Positions 60,557 through 64,000 of a stretch of 64,000 nt of DNA are shown piece by piece. The translations under genes were made by a program, and so were the position numbers. The DNA comes from Camarhynchus parvulus (lineage: Eukaryota; Chordata; Aves; Passeriformes; Thraupidae): assembly GCF_901933205.1 (NCBI RefSeq), contig NC_044574.1:16663733-16727732 (forward strand), read 5' to 3'. The notes under the pieces were generated by a model that was given only the letters and a program-made list of their open reading frames with translations, did no database searches and had not been told where the DNA came from. The first letter of the stretch is position 1, and each line of letters starts with the position of its first letter.

Positions 60557-62956
60557 ACCTAGCTCTCCCAAAATAGACACACATAGCAAAACCAGAACAG
60601 CCAACTGAATTAAACTCCAGATCTTCCTAACAGGAAGTGTGATTGCCTCCCTATTTATTTATACAGGCAATCTCTTTGTTAAGAAAATACAGAAGAATGG
60701 AAATACATAGGAAAGTATGCATAGTATGTCAAAGAGGAAAATCTGTGCCAGTTCTTTACCAATTGTTTCTAGGGAGAGGCTTTTTGCCTTCCTCCTGAAA
60801 ACAGGAGGCAGGCAGGAAAGTGGGTCAGGCTGGGAGCTGCAGAGGGGTACCAGCAGGCAGAGATGGAATAACTGCTTCTGCACCCTCTTCTGTGCCCTCC
60901 CCTTGCAACACTGTAAGTGTGGTCAAATATGGAAAAGCCAGAGGGAAGAGTGCTTGTCCATGCTAAAACTTAGCTGCAGTGCAAGAGTTCAGCTGGAAAA
61001 TGTAGTTCAGCTTCTCTAAGCTGAAACAACCTTGGCTGCAGAATTAGAGAACTGTTTGGGTTATAGTCACCCACATACCCCCTGTGATTTAGGTGAAGCA
61101 GAGAAGCTGGCACGTCCACTCAAGGATTTAGAAAATTAAACTAAAGGATCAAGGCAGCTCTAACATTCTAGCTGGTGAAGGTCTCAGCAGAAGGCTTTGT
61201 AAGAGTCTGTAATGTCTTCAAGCATTGCAAAGAAAAAAGCAGGAAAGTTTGTCCCTCTTTGCCTTTATTACCTATTGCTACCTCCATTTCACATTTCCAC
61301 CACTGGGTTATGTTGCCAGCGCAAATTCCAATGAAGACAGGATGACAAATATTTTCACAAATTTTCTGGTATTCCTGTGAGATGCACACCATTCCAGTGT
61401 CTGTTGAATATAACTGTCATAAAAAAACCCCAGAGTTTGAAAAAAGAAATCTGTTATTGTTTTAGAAGTCCCACAAACTATTATCACTAAAATTTAAAAA
61501 ATTTTAGGCACCAGAAACTTCATCAAATTCTCTGACTAATCTTAGATATATAGATGGGGGTTGGGAGGCTTTAGCATGCACTCATAGCTCAATAATTGTT
61601 GAAACTCTTGCTCATTAAGAACAATAAAGATTTATGAGGGCAGGTATTTGACTGTGACCACGACTGGATTAAAGGGTTCTCTGTTGTAGATTTTGAAATT
61701 CAGTGCTGAGTTTTTTAGCCCATCCACATGTAGATGGAGAAACATAACAGCTTATTTAACATATACCATGCTCTGAAGGATGCAGAGCTGTTTAAAAGGA
61801 GAGTCCAAGATCAAAATGCTGCTGTTTCAGCCATACACTCCATTTTTATCTTCACTTTATTTCCTCTGTCAGCAGTAAAGACATCAAATGTACTTCCACC
61901 AGGAGATCCCTCTTTCTCTTAGGTCACTCTTAGATACTTCTTCTCCTCCTGAATTATTTATCCTTTAAACCAGATAGGCACTGGTTCAGAGCCAAGGTAT
62001 TGGAAAGTTTGGTGTATTCTATTGATCACTTTCATCTGTCTCTGCAGAGCTTTTATTTCTATCCCAGTTTCTAAAGGGACATGTTAATATACTCCAACTC
62101 TTCACATGTACTGGTCCATCTGCACAAAAAAAAAAGTGAATTTTGTGTGACAAAAGATACTGCATTTGTATTATGTTTGCCTCACCATAAGACTTTTGTT
62201 CTGCTTGGTTTTGTATGATGCATTGAAATGTGTATCATCACATACAATTAGCTGGTACTGAATCAAAAATAAATCCTTTGTCAGTGTGGCTGGTAGTTAT
62301 GGTGACTTTTGTGGGAAAAAAGTTTTGATTCCTTTCTTTGACCTAAAAGCTAAAGTTCATGGCCTTATGTAGACAAGTTGATAACAGACTGATTTCTTCC
62401 AATATGTAGCTCTCTACATTAAGAAAAAAAATATTTGGGAGAACCTTAAAGAGAATGAGATGTAATAAAATATCTGAAATAGCTTCTTTTTCAGCATTCT
62501 AAGACTAAGATTTGGATAATTTCTTGCTATTTTTCTTAGCACTCTGACAGATGTTTGCCAATGGATTTAATAGCTACATGATAAAACATGATATCCACTT
62601 TTTTATCTGTTTTATCAGAATTTACTGGCTTATAGCAGGAGGGGTAGAAGGAAGCATGCTTTTTTACCTGAGTCACTCAAGTTCACAGATCAACATCTTA
62701 ATTCAAGTCATGAAAGACAGCAGAATAATGACAACAAACAAACCTATGAAGGAATTTTGATGAGGGGAATGCATCTGTTGTAGTATATTCAGCATGAGCA
62801 GAGAGGCAAGGCACACAGCCGAAGGTACTAATGTCATAAACCAGCGCAGATGAATCTAGTGGAACCTTTAGCTTCTCTGCAGTTTGCTCCTCAAAGAACA
62901 GATAACCTTTTGCAGTGGATAGAAAGAACAATATGCATTGAATTTTTTTCTTTTGG
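60557..62956. other. non-coding, one weak exon-like segment
   Basis: AT-rich, with GC-richer 60780-60900. On the minus strand 61282-61374 (93 nt) lies between TCACAG and GTAGCA and reads open for 31 codons (including IGICAGNITQWWKCEME), but the donor is poor and there is no polypyrimidine tract, so I do not call an exon. Confidence 0.4.
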
Positions 62957-62978
62957 TTTTTTTTTTTTTTTTTTTTTT
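62957..62978. repeat. T22 homopolymer
   Basis: Twenty-two consecutive T. It may be an A-tail of a minus-strand retroposed copy, but no element body is recognised next to it. Confidence 0.9.
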
Positions 62979-63375
62979 GTTTTGAATAGAGACATTGAGT
63001 AGAGAATATTTTTTCTGGGTTACAGGAAACTTGTTTGGTCTAGAAGCTTCCAAACAGAAAGGAAAAAGGAACCGGATAGCTTTTTGTTACCATGTCACCC
63101 CATCCTCAGCTAGATCCAAGGGGATGTTATTCACCCAAGGACCACTACTCTGATATTTTCCTCTGTCCACTTCTGCAGCATCATAATTTGCTTGTCTTCA
63201 ACAGAGATACTTATGATTTTACAGGCAAGAATGAGAGAACAATTCAGTGAGGATTTGCCTGAATGCTGAACTAAAAATAGAATAAGCAGTAAAATAAAGT
63301 GTGTTGTTGGATTTTCACACCTATGTGGAGCATTCAGCTATGGGTATTATAAGTAAGACACCATAAAAATCAATA
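62979..63375. other. non-coding, no gene seen
   Basis: AT-rich, no recognisable feature. Confidence 0.5.
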
Positions 63376-63456
63376 AACAATTCAGAATTTACTGGGATGC
63401 CAACCCAATGGGAACAATTTTATTTAACCCAGCAAGCTGTGGACCAGATGCTAAAG
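63376..63456 (+). pseudogene. possible fragment resembling PAK kinase p21-binding domain
   Basis: One plus-strand frame reads EFTGMPTQW, differing at one residue from the EFTGMPEQW core that follows the CRIB motif in group I p21-activated kinases (PAK1-3). About 18 bases later it reads QQAVDQMLK, loosely like the PAK segment PQAVLDVLK that lies about 20 residues further on in the kinase, so an internal deletion would be needed. The last codon is followed by a good donor (AAAG|GTGAGT, GT at 63457-63458), and AATTCAG precedes the match. No CRIB histidines upstream and no kinase domain downstream are seen within the window. It could be a decayed duplicate exon or retrocopy, or a chance nine-residue match. 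Confidence is low. Confidence 0.15.
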
Positions 63457-63458
63457 GT

Positions 63459-64000
63459 GAGTTTCAGGCTTTCTGCTGTCAGAACAGATTTCTGTCCTCC
63501 CGTATGCAACTCCTTCTCACCATACATGTCTGTTGGCTTTCTGTCAATGAGGACATTTCTTTTTCTCCACAGTGGACTAATTAAGACATCAGTAAAGAAA
63601 CACCATTCCCTCCCTCTACCACTCAAGTGGATAATTTCTGGTCACCACCCGTGTATCAGATGAACAGTGTGGAAGATGTGAGAACTCTGTGGCTGAAGAT
63701 GGGAATCCAAGAAACAGTTGACCTTTTTTTGGTAGGGAAAATGTATTAGGCTTACTTCTGATTTGAAATCACAAACTAAACCTTAGGATAGATTTTGAAA
63801 AGAATGAAGAAGATAGAACTTGGTACAACAGAACAGTACTAAGCACCCTGGCCATAAACCAGCCAAAGATATGACCTTGAGTTTGGCTGTGAGGAGTATT
63901 GGACTTTGCTCCTGGGACAAAAAGGAAATAATTCCTATAGATTCCTAATTAAATCCCACAATATCTTTTTATTTAAAAACATAAAAAAAATGGATATTCT
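63459..64000. other. non-coding, no gene seen
   Basis: The frame of the PAK-like segment stays open to 63663, but the peptide no longer resembles the kinase. The remainder is AT-rich and featureless. Confidence 0.5.

Noticed and set aside
61282..61374. Minus-strand exon-like stretch of 31 codons with two adjacent Trp
   Set aside because: Donor GTAGCA is poor and there is no polypyrimidine tract before the acceptor; kept only as a remark.
1..64000. CRISPR arrays, tRNAs, rRNAs, bacterial operons or phage
   Set aside because: No regularly spaced repeats, cloverleaf-like segments or long dense ORFs; the sequence has vertebrate intergenic character.

Overview
The window looks like AT-rich, CpG-poor vertebrate nuclear DNA, most probably from a bird. 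Three things point that way. One is a clear chicken-repeat-1 (CR1) LINE fragment at 14779-15050 (minus strand). The second is a pair of avian-style endogenous-retrovirus LTRs (22642-23071 minus; 35295-36095 plus). The third is a set of long A/C-only low-complexity tracts of a kind I associate with bird genomes. The narrower guess, a songbird or other neoavian, rests only on the look of the LTRs and tracts and is not proven. There is no sign of bacterial gene organisation: no operons, no long ORFs, no ribosome binding sites.

I found no confirmed protein-coding gene, tRNA, rRNA or CRISPR array. The longest open frames (about 100-140 codons) are isolated, have random-looking composition, overlap one another on both strands, and mostly sit in low-complexity or locally GC-rich DNA. 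The window is best read as a gene desert or the inside of a very large intron.

Layout. 1-9 kb: non-coding, with two slightly GC-rich patches (1899-2190, 3595-3865), a long poly-T run (4075-4108) and a forkhead-motif cluster (5040-5240). 9-16 kb: AT-rich and A/C-rich low complexity, the best candidate conserved regulatory element (12090-12360), an exon-like segment (13479-13568 minus) and the CR1 fragment. 16-23 kb: a polypurine tract, a 20-bp palindrome, a possible 34-nt microexon (20061-20094 minus) and a solo LTR. 23-35 kb: nearly featureless. 35-37 kb: the youngest-looking element, an LTR with intact promoter boxes, a poly(A) signal and many CpGs, followed by the best exon-like segment (36568-36734 minus). 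37-44 kb: a perfect 10-bp hairpin, a motif-rich stretch likely to be regulatory, and a GC-rich patch. 44-64 kb: simple repeats, small hairpins, candidate enhancer motifs, a large A/C tract, and near the right edge a short segment resembling the p21-binding domain of PAK kinases.

The exon-like segments were picked by eye from splice-site strength plus an open frame. Over 64 kb on two strands several such coincidences are expected, so confidences are low. I did not find anything I can defend as a new biological system. The items most worth checking are the exon-like segments, the PAK-like fragment, the young LTR with its unusually long GC-rich 3' part, and the motif clusters at 12.1-12.4 kb and 40.1-40.9 kb.
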